Assembly (NCBI GenBank): GCA_964478025.1
Contig: CAYZGK010000027.1
Coordinates: forward strand, 1-7,090
Source: UBA3700 sp964478025
GTDB taxonomy: Bacteria; Bacillota; Clostridia; Christensenellales; UBA3700
Direction: 5' to 3'
DNA: 7,090 bases
The position numbers and the translations under genes are program-made. The notes beneath the pieces were generated by a model, which made no database searches, had not been told where the DNA came from, and saw only the letters and a list, made by a program, of their open reading frames with translations. The stretch's first letter is position 1. Each line of letters starts with the position of its first letter. Shown here piece by piece: positions 1 to 6,673 of the stretch.

Positions 1-3000
1 AGCACTTGGACATGATATGGATGCAGGTGCAATTACAACGGCTTCAACATGTACAAATGCTGGAATAAAGACATTTACATGTAAGAGAACAGGATGTGAT
101 CATAAAACAACAGAAGCTGTTGAAATTAATCCTAATGCACATAACTTTGGATCGTGGGTAGTAGAAGTATCTGCAACCTGTACAGAAGTTGGAACAAAAG
201 CACATAAAGATTGTACTTATTGTGGTAAACATTTTGATAATGAAGACGTAGAGATTACAGATTTAACAATTGCAGCACTTGGACATAGTTATGGAGAGAT
301 GATTGTAGAAAAGAGTGCAACTTGCACGGAAAACGGAAATTACGCATATTATTATTGTTCGGTATGTGAAAAGTATTTTGACAGTGCTAAGGAAGAAACC
401 ACTTATAATGCTTTAATAATTCCTGCAACTTCACACAATGTAGCAGAATGGACGGAAACAGAAAGAACAAAAGTTACAGGTACGACTAATTGTGAATATA
501 CAATAACTTATAGTGGAACTTGTTCTATATGTAGTGATTCAGTAACAAAAACTGAAAAATCCTCAATACATAATTTCTATTTTACGGTTACAACAGAGCC
601 TACATGCCAAAGTGATGGAGTTAAGAGTGAATATTGTTTAGATGAGAATTGTACATATCATACAACTGCTCATGCTACAGCTGCTTATAAACTTCCAGAA
701 AACGCTGATGGACATAATTGGGGAGAAACTTCTACTTCTGGACAATATGAATGTTCACTTTGTCATGCGACAAAGACTGTAGTTTCTTCTGAAACTGAAG
801 AGATAAGCTCGGTAAATGTTAGCCAAGCAGATGAAATTAAACTATCTACTGCCTCTCTATCTCTTGATGATGGTACAAAAACTGCTCTTGGCGATAGTAG
901 TGTTTCTATATCTGCTAAAACAGTCAATAAGGAAGATGTTACAACTACGAGCCTTACAAACGAGCAAAAGACACAATTTACTAATGCAAAAGCTGTATAT
1001 AATTTTACTATTACAAAGAGTGATACGACAACTTTCAGTGATTTTGGTGAAGATAACTATATAACAGTAAAAATTCCATATACACTTTCTGCCGGTGAAG
1101 ATCCTGACAAAATAATTGTTTGGTGCGTAAAAGACGACGGAACAATAGAATCTTTTGAAGCATCATATGCTAATGGTTATGTGGTATTTAAAACAAATCA
1201 CTTCTCAGTTTATGCAGTTGTAGAAATGACAGATGCGGAATATTGTGAAAAGAATGGTTGTCATAATGATGATTATATCGCTAAAAATCCAGACAAATTT
1301 ATTATAGTAGAATCAACTTGCACTATGGGCGGTTGTATAACATGCTTACAATGCGAAACGATAATTAAAACTACTCAGGCTTTAGGTCATCAATATATGG
1401 ATACAACCTTACAAGAAGTAAGTTGCACTCAATATGGAATAATAGAACATAAATGTTCCGTTTGTAATACGGAATATACAACAACTAGCCCTGCAATAGG
1501 ACATAATTATACTTTGATAGATTCTCAAGACTCAACTTGTGCAGAAGAAGGCTTTGAGACATATAAATGTGATAATTGTAGTGATGAATATACTGAGACT
1601 TTAGATAAACTTTCACATGATTATTCTGAAAAGTTATCAAGCAATAGTGATTATCACTTCTATGTTTGCACCCTTTGTGGTGGTCAACTTGAAATTGAAA
1701 AGCACGTGCCTGATTATGAAGAAGCCACAAAAGAACATGGTATTACGTGCACTATTTGTGGTTATGTTATTACAGAAAAAATAAGAAATTGTGTGTATTA
1801 TTATAATACGGTAATAAATCAAGGCGACTATTCTTTGACAATAGTTATTAAGTGCTATGAAGATAAAACTGCAGAATTTGTTCAATCTAGCTCGGGTAAT
1901 AGTGCAACGTTTAGCGCGACATGGGATTATGATAGCGAAAGCAGAGTTTGCGTAACGCTTCAAGGAGAAAAAATATTATTTGTTACAACCGAAGGTAGCA
2001 AAGAACTTACTCTTTGTGAAGAAAAAATAGATTCTCCGCTAAAATATACATATGATTATTATCCTGGAATCATTAAATTTTATGAAAACTATAGTCTTGT
2101 TTTTGTAACGACTGGTCTTGTTTCATATAAAGGTGAATGGAAAGATTATGGAGAGTTTATTGTAGCAGAAATAAATAATAATGGTGATACAGCGACTTTG
2201 TTCTTTACAAAAAATGAGGATGGCACGATATCTATAATTGAAAATGATTATTCGTTCTACGAATATAGAGTAGTTATAACAAATGAAAGCAATAAGGTTG
2301 TAAGAACTTATTCCATTACTTTTGATGAAAATTACCAATCTTCAACTAAAGTTAATCTTGATAATGCTGGATATATATCGATAGAACGCACCTATGATGG
2401 AGAAAACTATACCGAATATACCTCTAACAGTGTTTTATATGAGAGTGGCGAATATGTTGTTATATTCTATGTAGGATCCAATTCCGATTCATTAGAAATA
2501 AAATCAACTAATACATACGTTGTAAAGAGGTCTAATGAAAATTATTACGACTATAAACTTTTACTTAGAGATGATAAATATTACAACGTTGATTGTGGAA
2601 ATACTGAAGTATCATATAAGATAGAAAATGACATCTACGCTTTTGATTTTGAAGGAAATGATGAATATCTTTACTTTACGTTAGATAGCGAGAATCAAGC
2701 ATTTAATGTATATATTCCAACAACAACAGCGCTTTATACTTATGAAGACAATCAAAGATATGCAAAACTTTATGATGGAAACTTTATTGTCTATAATGAT
2801 GGATATCGTACATATACAGCAAAATATACAATTGAAAAGGAAGAATATGATTCCGATAAAATTATAGAAACAATAAATACAGTATCGAGTGTAGACATAA
2901 ATACAGCATTTAGAATTGATGGAACATTAGTAGATGGTTGGCAAGAAGGAGATGCTGTTGTTTCTATTAAAGTTTCCAATATTGCAGTCGGCAATACTGT

Positions 3001-4171
3001 ATTTGTTGTAGGAGAAGGAAGTCTTGAAGATATTGAAATAGAAATTACTTATTCCGATGGCACGACAAAAAATCTTAATGCCACACAAGTTGAAATAAAT
3101 GGCACTATTGATTTTAATACTATTGGTAATAGAGATTTTTTAATTAGATATGATGGAAGCGATTGGAAAAATGTTAGCTACACTGTAGGTAATAAAGGTG
3201 ATGTTTATGATAGAAGACTTTCAGATTACGAAATTGTTTGGTTATTAGATAAAAAAGGCGATGTAGTTTTAGATTTTTCTTTCATTGAAGTTTATGAATA
3301 TAGAGTAGGAATAGATGGATACACAACTATTAAAGTTGATGAAAGTTATTTTAATAGTGAGGATGTGGCAAAGGCTAGAGCTGGTAAGTTAGGAGAAACA
3401 TTCACAATTTATGCTAACACCTATTATGATGATATTGGTAGCACTGACAAGCTTTCGCTTGATGTAGTTATATTGTCACAATCCGATTTAGATGGAAAAA
3501 ATCCATCAGATATTGTGAATAATATACAAGATATAAGAATAGATAGTAATAAATTGATATATTCACGTGATTCTAAAAATCTTTTAGATAGTTACGTTTC
3601 CTGTGATGTTGAAGTGCTAGTGACTTACGTTTATGAAGTAGGTGAGGACGAAAATGGCAATATAATCAAAGAAGAGTATACTGATTGTAGAAATTATATT
3701 TATAAGAGAAATATTGAATTAACAGATATTGTTGAGGGAGATGATTGTGATTTTAAAAATACTTCAGGTTTTTATACAGTGAGCCTACAAGTTTTAGGTA
3801 ATACAATTGAAAATATTTCGCTTTATTCATTCTCAGATAAAGAAGACCAAATAGAAAGAGAACATTATGGAACCTTACTTGAAAATATACCTTCGGCAAA
3901 GGTAGGCGAAACAAAAGATGAATATTGCACTCGTTTATTATCGGCAGTAGAGGGAACAAATTATTTTGTAGCGTGGGGATATATTTTCGAACAGGAAGAT
4001 GCTCAACGAAGTGTTTATCTTAAATGTGTAAGTTTGTATAGTTTTGATGAAACAATGTTTGACTTTACTAAATTTGATACATCATCAGCAGGCACAACAG
4101 AAATTTCGTTAAAAGTTACTGATTACAATGGAAACGATTTCTTAATTAACATTGAAGTAACAGTTGAATAA
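1..4171 (+). CDS. Giant Cys-repeat / Ig-like extracellular protein (5'-partial)
   Basis: The reading frame is open from base 2 (codons ALGHDMDAG...), so the ATG at 17 is internal and the true start lies upstream. Residues below count from that Met. About eleven Cys-rich units lie at 1-250 and 405-585. Each has a lone Cys in an S/A-T-C-T-x-x-G context, a CxxC pair 9-10 residues later, and a closing [LI]GH. Between them, residues 274-402 form a beta module ending in an F-x-T-x-HFS-x-Y motif, a type common in Bacillota surface proteins. Residues 590-975 are beta-rich, Tyr/Asp/Asn-rich and unrecognised. Residues 984-1057 resemble a bacterial Ig-like group 3 domain (ITYSDGTTKNL, then DFNTIG). Residues 1350-1384 resemble the end of another Ig-like fold. 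There is no LPXTG, SLH or membrane segment at the C-terminus. The role is probably adhesion or matrix, but the function is unknown. The CDS call is very secure; the function is weak. Confidence 0.93.
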   Translation, partial: ALGHDMDAGAITTASTCTNAGIKTFTCKRTGCDHKTTEAVEINPNAHNFGSWVVEVSATCTEVGTKAHKDCTYCGKHFDNEDVEITDLTIAALGHSYGEMIVEKSATCTENGNYAYYYCSVCEKYFDSAKEETTYNALIIPATSHNVAEWTETERTKVTGTTNCEYTITYSGTCSICSDSVTKTEKSSIHNFYFTVTTEPTCQSDGVKSEYCLDENCTYHTTAHATAAYKLPENADGHNWGETSTSGQYECSLCHATKTVVSSETEEISSVNVSQADEIKLSTASLSLDDGTKTALGDSSVSISAKTVNKEDVTTTSLTNEQKTQFTNAKAVYNFTITKSDTTTFSDFGEDNYITVKIPYTLSAGEDPDKIIVWCVKDDGTIESFEASYANGYVVFKTNHFSVYAVVEMTDAEYCEKNGCHNDDYIAKNPDKFIIVESTCTMGGCITCLQCETIIKTTQALGHQYMDTTLQEVSCTQYGIIEHKCSVCNTEYTTTSPAIGHNYTLIDSQDSTCAEEGFETYKCDNCSDEYTETLDKLSHDYSEKLSSNSDYHFYVCTLCGGQLEIEKHVPDYEEATKEHGITCTICGYVITEKIRNCVYYYNTVINQGDYSLTIVIKCYEDKTAEFVQSSSGNSATFSATWDYDSESRVCVTLQGEKILFVTTEGSKELTLCEEKIDSPLKYTYDYYPGIIKFYENYSLVFVTTGLVSYKGEWKDYGEFIVAEINNNGDTATLFFTKNEDGTISIIENDYSFYEYRVVITNESNKVVRTYSITFDENYQSSTKVNLDNAGYISIERTYDGENYTEYTSNSVLYESGEYVVIFYVGSNSDSLEIKSTNTYVVKRSNENYYDYKLLLRDDKYYNVDCGNTEVSYKIENDIYAFDFEGNDEYLYFTLDSENQAFNVYIPTTTALYTYEDNQRYAKLYDGNFIVYNDGYRTYTAKYTIEKEEYDSDKIIETINTVSSVDINTAFRIDGTLVDGWQEGDAVVSIKVSNIAVGNTVFVVGEGSLEDIEIEITYSDGTTKNLNATQVEINGTIDFNTIGNRDFLIRYDGSDWKNVSYTVGNKGDVYDRRLSDYEIVWLLDKKGDVVLDFSFIEVYEYRVGIDGYTTIKVDESYFNSEDVAKARAGKLGETFTIYANTYYDDIGSTDKLSLDVVILSQSDLDGKNPSDIVNNIQDIRIDSNKLIYSRDSKNLLDSYVSCDVEVLVTYVYEVGEDENGNIIKEEYTDCRNYIYKRNIELTDIVEGDDCDFKNTSGFYTVSLQVLGNTIENISLYSFSDKEDQIEREHYGTLLENIPSAKVGETKDEYCTRLLSAVEGTNYFVAWGYIFEQEDAQRSVYLKCVSLYSFDETMFDFTKFDTSSAGTTEISLKVTDYNGNDFLINIEVTVE

Positions 4172-4194
4172 TTGTATATTAAAAAATGAATAAC

Positions 4195-4243
4195 AAATAT
4201 AGAACCATTTATCTTGCTTATAAGTGGTTCTATATTTATTTAT
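4195..4243 (+). terminator. Strong intrinsic terminator of the giant surface gene
   Basis: It starts 23 bases after the stop codon. Left arm 4195-4212 and right arm 4220-4237 pair over 18 bp with a single U.G wobble and a 7-nt loop (CTTGCTT). A T-rich stretch overlaps the end of the right arm and runs to about 4243. The arms also pair on the opposite strand with one mismatch, and A-rich sequence lies at 4181-4197. It could therefore also stop minus-strand read-through from the convergent sipW-like gene. Confidence 0.9.
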
Positions 4244-4423
4244 AGCCATTTTAATGAACATTGCAAACAAAATGACATTATAAGTTTGTGGCGCCGCTTT
4301 CGCTTTATTTTAAAGCCATTTTCTTGTTTAAATTAAGGAAGAAAATTATACACAAGAGATACTTCTATTGTTTCTTGAAATAAGGTTGATATTTAAAGAT
4401 AAAAGCTTTTAAAAGCCTATGTT
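4244..4423. other. Convergent intergenic spacer
   Basis: No gene is visible here. It holds two copies of AGCCATTTT (4244-4252 and 4314-4322). A small GC-rich island (GGCGCC at 4290-4295, then CGCTTT twice at 4295-4306) stands out from AT-rich surroundings. It also has a promoter-like TTGTTT (4324-4329), 17-nt gap and TATACA (4347-4352) on the + strand, with no + gene downstream to use it. The spacer lies between two converging transcription units. Confidence 0.6.
4391..4418 (-). terminator. Possible weak terminator of the sipW-like gene
   Basis: Just past the stop codon on the - strand, AGGCTT (4418-4413) can pair with AAGCTT (4408-4403) around a TTAA loop. The stem is six bp including one G.U pair. 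A U-rich run (TTATCTTTAAAT) follows. The stem is short and the element is nearly a perfect palindrome, so this is a modest candidate. The strong hairpin at 4195-4237 could act as a back-up. Confidence 0.35.
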
Positions 4424-5569
4424 TTAGTTTTCAGTATTATCTTGGATTAAAGTTTGTTCTATATTTTGAGATTCATTTTTTGTCTCTATATTTTGAGATT
4501 CACTTTCAGTAGTATTTGTTTGAACATCTTGAATAGGTGTAGAGTTGTCTTGAGGTGCTTGTGGCATTGTTGTATGCTCAAGATTTGGGTTTTCAGACAT
4601 TATTTCTTTTACTTTGTTTAAAGAAAGAGGTATGCCTATCTCTTCTTTTATATTTGCTGGCATTTGATCTTTTTTCCATAAAAGAGAAGCGTAAACTGCT
4701 TTTTCCTCTGGAGTTATAGCTAGCTTATATATCTTTAATTTATTTTTCTTATTCATGCCAAAGCCTATGTTTCTCTTAATACACTTTGGATCTGTAATTT
4801 GTCTAATTCCATCTAAAACATCAGCCTCTAAGAATGTATTTTTAATTTCAGTTATACAATCAGTTAATATAAAGCCTGTTAGAACTATCATTGGAAGAAG
4901 AAGTGATAGAAGAAGCGCAAGAGTTGAAGATAACCAATTTAAAACATGAGATAAAACTGAAGCTGAATCTGTATCAACATATGAGCCTAGAATATAATCT
5001 TCACGAATCCACCATGTATCGTCAACAGTGTTTGATGAACCGTATGTTTGGAACCATCTAACGCCATTTTCATCTTCCCAAACATTTCTTATATGGTGAA
5101 ATACAAGTGTTGATTCAGCCTTTGCTGCTGTTTTTATTTCGTCTGAATAGAATCCAAATGCTTGTTTAAATGAAACCTCGTAAGTTTTATCTGAGATTGT
5201 GTCTGGCATAATTCTTTTACAGCCAGTTATATCAAAATTCTTATAAGAAGGGTAGTAGTCGTAAAAAGCTATAATATCTCCATCTTTTAGAGTGTCTGTG
5301 TTTGTAGCTCTAACTAAGACATTATCTCCAATATTAAAGCCACTTTTTATCATAGAGCCTGACACAACTTGTAAATTACTATATCCAAACATAGATGGAG
5401 GTGTATTTTGGTTTTTACAGTTGAAACTTACTATAGAAAATAAAATACCAACTAAAACTAATAGGAAGCAAAGAAAATCTAAAATGCCTCTTATAATTAG
5501 TTTAATTACATCAACTGCTGTAACCTTTGGTTTTTTATATAGTGAATTTATAGTTTCAACGTTTTCCAT
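4424..5569 (-). CDS. SipW-type (S26B) signal peptidase with long C-terminal tail
   Basis: The 381-residue product looks like an ER/archaeal-type signal peptidase I of the SipW class, which removes signal peptides from exported TasA/camelysin-like proteins. Visible elements are a membrane helix at about 25-48; the catalytic-serine box VVSGSM at 68-73 (Ser72 nucleophile); LVR...DGDIIAFYDY at 85-105; a FHHI box at 157-160 where His replaces the bacterial Lys general base; YGSSNTVDD at 176-184, corresponding to the usual T-K-G-D-x-N...D region; ILGSYV at 193-198; and a second membrane segment at about 210-236. Typical SipW proteins are near 190 residues. Here about 145 extra residues follow the last helix: a charged helical stretch (272-330), then a Gln/Asn/Thr/Ser/Glu-rich tail with a repeated ESQNIE. 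A TAA lies in frame 15-17 bases upstream of the ATG, and only a weak site (AAAGAGA) precedes it, so expression may be modest. It sits downstream of its likely substrate gene on the same strand. Confidence 0.88.
   Translation of the reverse strand: MENVETINSLYKKPKVTAVDVIKLIIRGILDFLCFLLVLVGILFSIVSFNCKNQNTPPSMFGYSNLQVVSGSMIKSGFNIGDNVLVRATNTDTLKDGDIIAFYDYYPSYKNFDITGCKRIMPDTISDKTYEVSFKQAFGFYSDEIKTAAKAESTLVFHHIRNVWEDENGVRWFQTYGSSNTVDDTWWIREDYILGSYVDTDSASVLSHVLNWLSSTLALLLSLLLPMIVLTGFILTDCITEIKNTFLEADVLDGIRQITDPKCIKRNIGFGMNKKNKLKIYKLAITPEEKAVYASLLWKKDQMPANIKEEIGIPLSLNKVKEIMSENPNLEHTTMPQAPQDNSTPIQDVQTNTTESESQNIETKNESQNIEQTLIQDNTEN
4458..4502 (-). repeat. 18-bp direct repeat inside the signal peptidase tail
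   Basis: The 18-base sequence TCTATATTTTGAGATTCA (+ strand) occurs exactly at 4458-4475 and 4485-4502, a period of 27 bases. The period is nine codons, so frame is kept, and each copy encodes ESQNIE in the low-complexity tail. It looks like a recent in-frame duplication by slippage. Confidence 0.9.
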
Positions 5570-5589
5570 TATTATAGTTCTCTTTAGTT

Positions 5590-5640
5590 ATTATAAGAAA
5601 TAATGCACCCTAAATCAAATCGAAATAGAGTGCATTGTTT
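5590..5640 (-). terminator. Intergenic hairpin between substrate and peptidase genes
   Basis: Arms 5602-5612 and 5626-5636 form an 11-bp stem with a 13-nt loop. On the - strand transcript every position pairs (one U.G), while on the + strand there is one C-A mismatch. After the stem, the - strand has a mixed U-rich run (ATTATTTCTTAT) rather than a clean U tract. On the + side a strong T-rich run (5637-5656) follows. It could be a leaky terminator that lowers signal peptidase expression relative to its abundant substrate, or a processing/stability hairpin. Confidence 0.65.
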
Positions 5641-5670
5641 TCTTTTTGTTTGTTTTTAATCAGTTTTCGA

Positions 5671-6225
5671 TTAAGCTTTTGCTTGAGCTGCAAGTACCCA
5701 TGTAAATGTTCCGTCTAAAGCTGCAGATTTTAATGTATCTGTAACAGTAACTTTAACATAGTATACACCTGTAGCACCAGCTGCAACTGTAACTGAGCTT
5801 GAAGAAGCTGTATATGTTACGCCGTCAGCACTATATTCAACTGTCATATTTGTATCATCTTTACCAGCTGTGTAAGATAATGTAGCAATATATGGATTTT
5901 CTTCAGATGAGTTTGTGAAATCAAACTTATAAACTACTGAATTCTTTTCTGTAGATAATTCTAAAGCTGTTGGGTCGATAGCTGTGTTCTTATCTTCAGT
6001 TTCATAACCAGAGAATGTAGCTGTACCTTTTAATGTGTCAACTGAATTGTAACTTTCTGTAATCTTTACAGAACCTACTACGTGTTTAGCAACGTATGTA
6101 ACGTTAACTCCTGAAGTTGTTGTTTGTCTTTCGTAAGCGAATACTGCTACTGCAGAAACTGTCATCATGATCATAACTAAACATAAAGCTGCTAATGATA
6201 CTATTAATCTTTTCTTTGTTGTCAT
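5671..6225 (-). CDS. SipW-dependent secreted TasA/camelysin-like protein
   Basis: The 184-residue product has a SipW-class signal peptide: TTKKR at 2-6, a hydrophobic core at about 7-29, and probable cleavage after VFA at 28-30, before YERQTTTSG. The mature part is a single Ser/Thr/Val-rich beta-sandwich-like domain without Cys. YKFDFTNSSEENPYIATLSYTA (99-120) and TGVYYVKVTVTD (152-163) are typical of TasA/camelysin-type subunits. These families form extracellular fibres or surface-attached proteins in Bacillota. It is shorter than TasA (about 260 residues) and lacks camelysin protease features I could name, so only class membership is claimed. The ATG is fixed by a strong AAGGAG site with 10-nt spacing. 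The sipW-like gene follows 101 bp downstream on the same strand, supporting a substrate-peptidase pair. No sorting signal or C-terminal anchor is present. Confidence 0.85.
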   Translation of the reverse strand: MTTKKRLIVSLAALCLVMIMMTVSAVAVFAYERQTTTSGVNVTYVAKHVVGSVKITESYNSVDTLKGTATFSGYETEDKNTAIDPTALELSTEKNSVVYKFDFTNSSEENPYIATLSYTAGKDDTNMTVEYSADGVTYTASSSSVTVAAGATGVYYVKVTVTDTLKSAALDGTFTWVLAAQAKA

Positions 6226-6235
6226 AGTCTTTTTT

Positions 6236-6241
6236 CTCCTT
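6236..6241 (-). promoter_or_regulatory. Ribosome binding site of the TasA-like gene
   Basis: AAGGAG on the - strand, 10 nt before the ATG at 6225. It is much stronger than the site before the signal peptidase (AAAGAGA), in line with higher expression of the structural protein. Confidence 0.85.
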
Positions 6242-6343
6242 AAACAATTAAATTTTATTTCTTAGTTTTTTTATTTTTTGAAACAGCATTTCTCACAATT
6301 TATGCTATTTCGTTTTGTGTACCTACATTTTATCGTTTAAGTG

Positions 6344-6373
6344 ATTACAAAATAATTACAAACAAATTGTAAT
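6344..6373. promoter_or_regulatory. Candidate operator: ATTACAA repeats upstream of the TasA-like gene
   Basis: The heptamer ATTACAA occurs at 6344-6350 and 6355-6361, 11 bp apart, and inverted (TTGTAAT) at 6367-6373. The second and third copies form a perfect inverted repeat with a 5-bp gap. A further inverted copy lies at 6449-6455. The near-helical spacing suggests a site for a dimeric or cooperative regulator. The regulator is unknown, and AT-rich background makes chance copies more likely. Confidence 0.4.
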
Positions 6374-6384
6374 TTTTGCAACAT

Positions 6385-6413
6385 TTGCCAAATTATAGAC
6401 AAAAATTGCCAAA
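6385..6413 (-). promoter_or_regulatory. Candidate promoter region with TTTGGCAA direct repeats
   Basis: A perfect TATAAT lies on the - strand at 6397-6392, preceded by TGTC, close to an extended -10. No good -35 is found at normal spacing. TTTGGCAA occurs twice on the - strand (+ strand TTGCCAAA at 6385-6392 and 6406-6413), exactly 21 bp or two helical turns apart, on either side of the TATAAT. A promoter lacking a -35 and framed by repeats would fit activator-dependent transcription. The resulting leader would be about 160 nt. A second possible -10 (TAAAAT at 6332-6327) lies closer to the gene. Confidence 0.35.
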
Positions 6414-6466
6414 AATGCGGATTTTGCTTAGATTTTACTAAATTGGTTTTGTAATTATTAAAGAAA

Positions 6467-6510
6467 AGAGCAATAAATAATTGCATTTTTTTATTGCTTT
6501 GTTTGCAAAT
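6467..6510. terminator. Bidirectional intrinsic terminator
   Basis: AGCAATAAA (6469-6477) and TTTATTGCT (6490-6498) form a 9-bp stem with a 12-nt loop. On the + strand the outer bases 6468/6499 (G.U) and 6467/6500 extend it, and TTTGTTTGC follows. On the - strand it is followed by CTTTTCTTTAAT. It insulates the upstream region of the TasA-like gene from the DNA to its right. The stop codon of the small - strand frame at 6491-6673 falls inside this hairpin, as often happens at true gene ends. Confidence 0.6.
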
Positions 6511-6673
6511 AGTTTCTCATGAATATATTCTTAAATATAAGGAATATAGAATACAAAATTATATATATAATAACTATAAGTATTATACCTAATAATATTT
6601 TTCCAATTATGCTATCAAAGATGTCATTAAAGTTAATTTCTTTGCCAGAAAAGAGTTTTTCATAAATATATTC
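6491..6673 (-). pseudogene. Possible remnant of a small membrane protein
   Basis: The - strand is open for 60 codons between a TAA at 6676-6674 and a TAA at 6493-6491. The frame reads EYIYEKLFSGKEINFNDIFD (a polar segment), a strongly hydrophobic stretch starting GKILLGIILIVIIYII, and a basic end (FKNIFMRNYLQTKQ). This order is plausible for a one-helix membrane protein tail. No ATG, GTG or TTG start with a ribosome site exists near its 5' end, so it would be a 3' fragment or a decayed gene. The stop lies in a terminator hairpin, which supports a former gene. AT-rich DNA easily gives such hydrophobic frames, and a + strand frame overlaps it, so confidence is low. Confidence 0.3.
6511..6550 (+). 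repeat. 40-bp element, copy 1, with hairpin
   Basis: It matches 6654-6693 at 36 of 40 positions, and all four differences are transitions. It contains TATATTCTT (6524-6532), loop AAATATA and AGGAATATA (6540-6548), a 9-bp stem with one U.G pair on the + strand. Direct repeat period 143 bp. Confidence 0.75.

Noticed and set aside
816..1064. An 82-codon + strand frame rich in Leu
   Set aside because: It is an out-of-frame shadow inside the giant surface gene.
1485..1963. Two overlapping - strand open frames of 81 and 108 codons
   Set aside because: They lie opposite the clearly coding Cys-repeat region, lack ribosome sites and have shadow-like compositions.
4324..4352. Promoter-like TTGTTT-17-TATACA on the + strand
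   Set aside because: No + strand gene follows; the next 1.2 kb is the antisense of the signal peptidase gene. Chance is likely in AT-rich DNA.
5292..5603. A 103-codon + strand frame
   Set aside because: It is antisense to the signal peptidase, which shows real motifs, and no ribosome site supports it.
6285..6306. AGCAT/ATGCT inverted repeat in the leader of the TasA-like gene
   Set aside because: Five bp with a 12-nt loop is too weak, and it matches no riboswitch consensus I can recognise.
6519..6665. A 48-codon + strand frame (MNIFLNIRNIEYK...)
   Set aside because: It has no ribosome site and starts and ends within the two copies of the 40-bp repeat. The - strand frame has the more protein-like pattern, though neither is proven.
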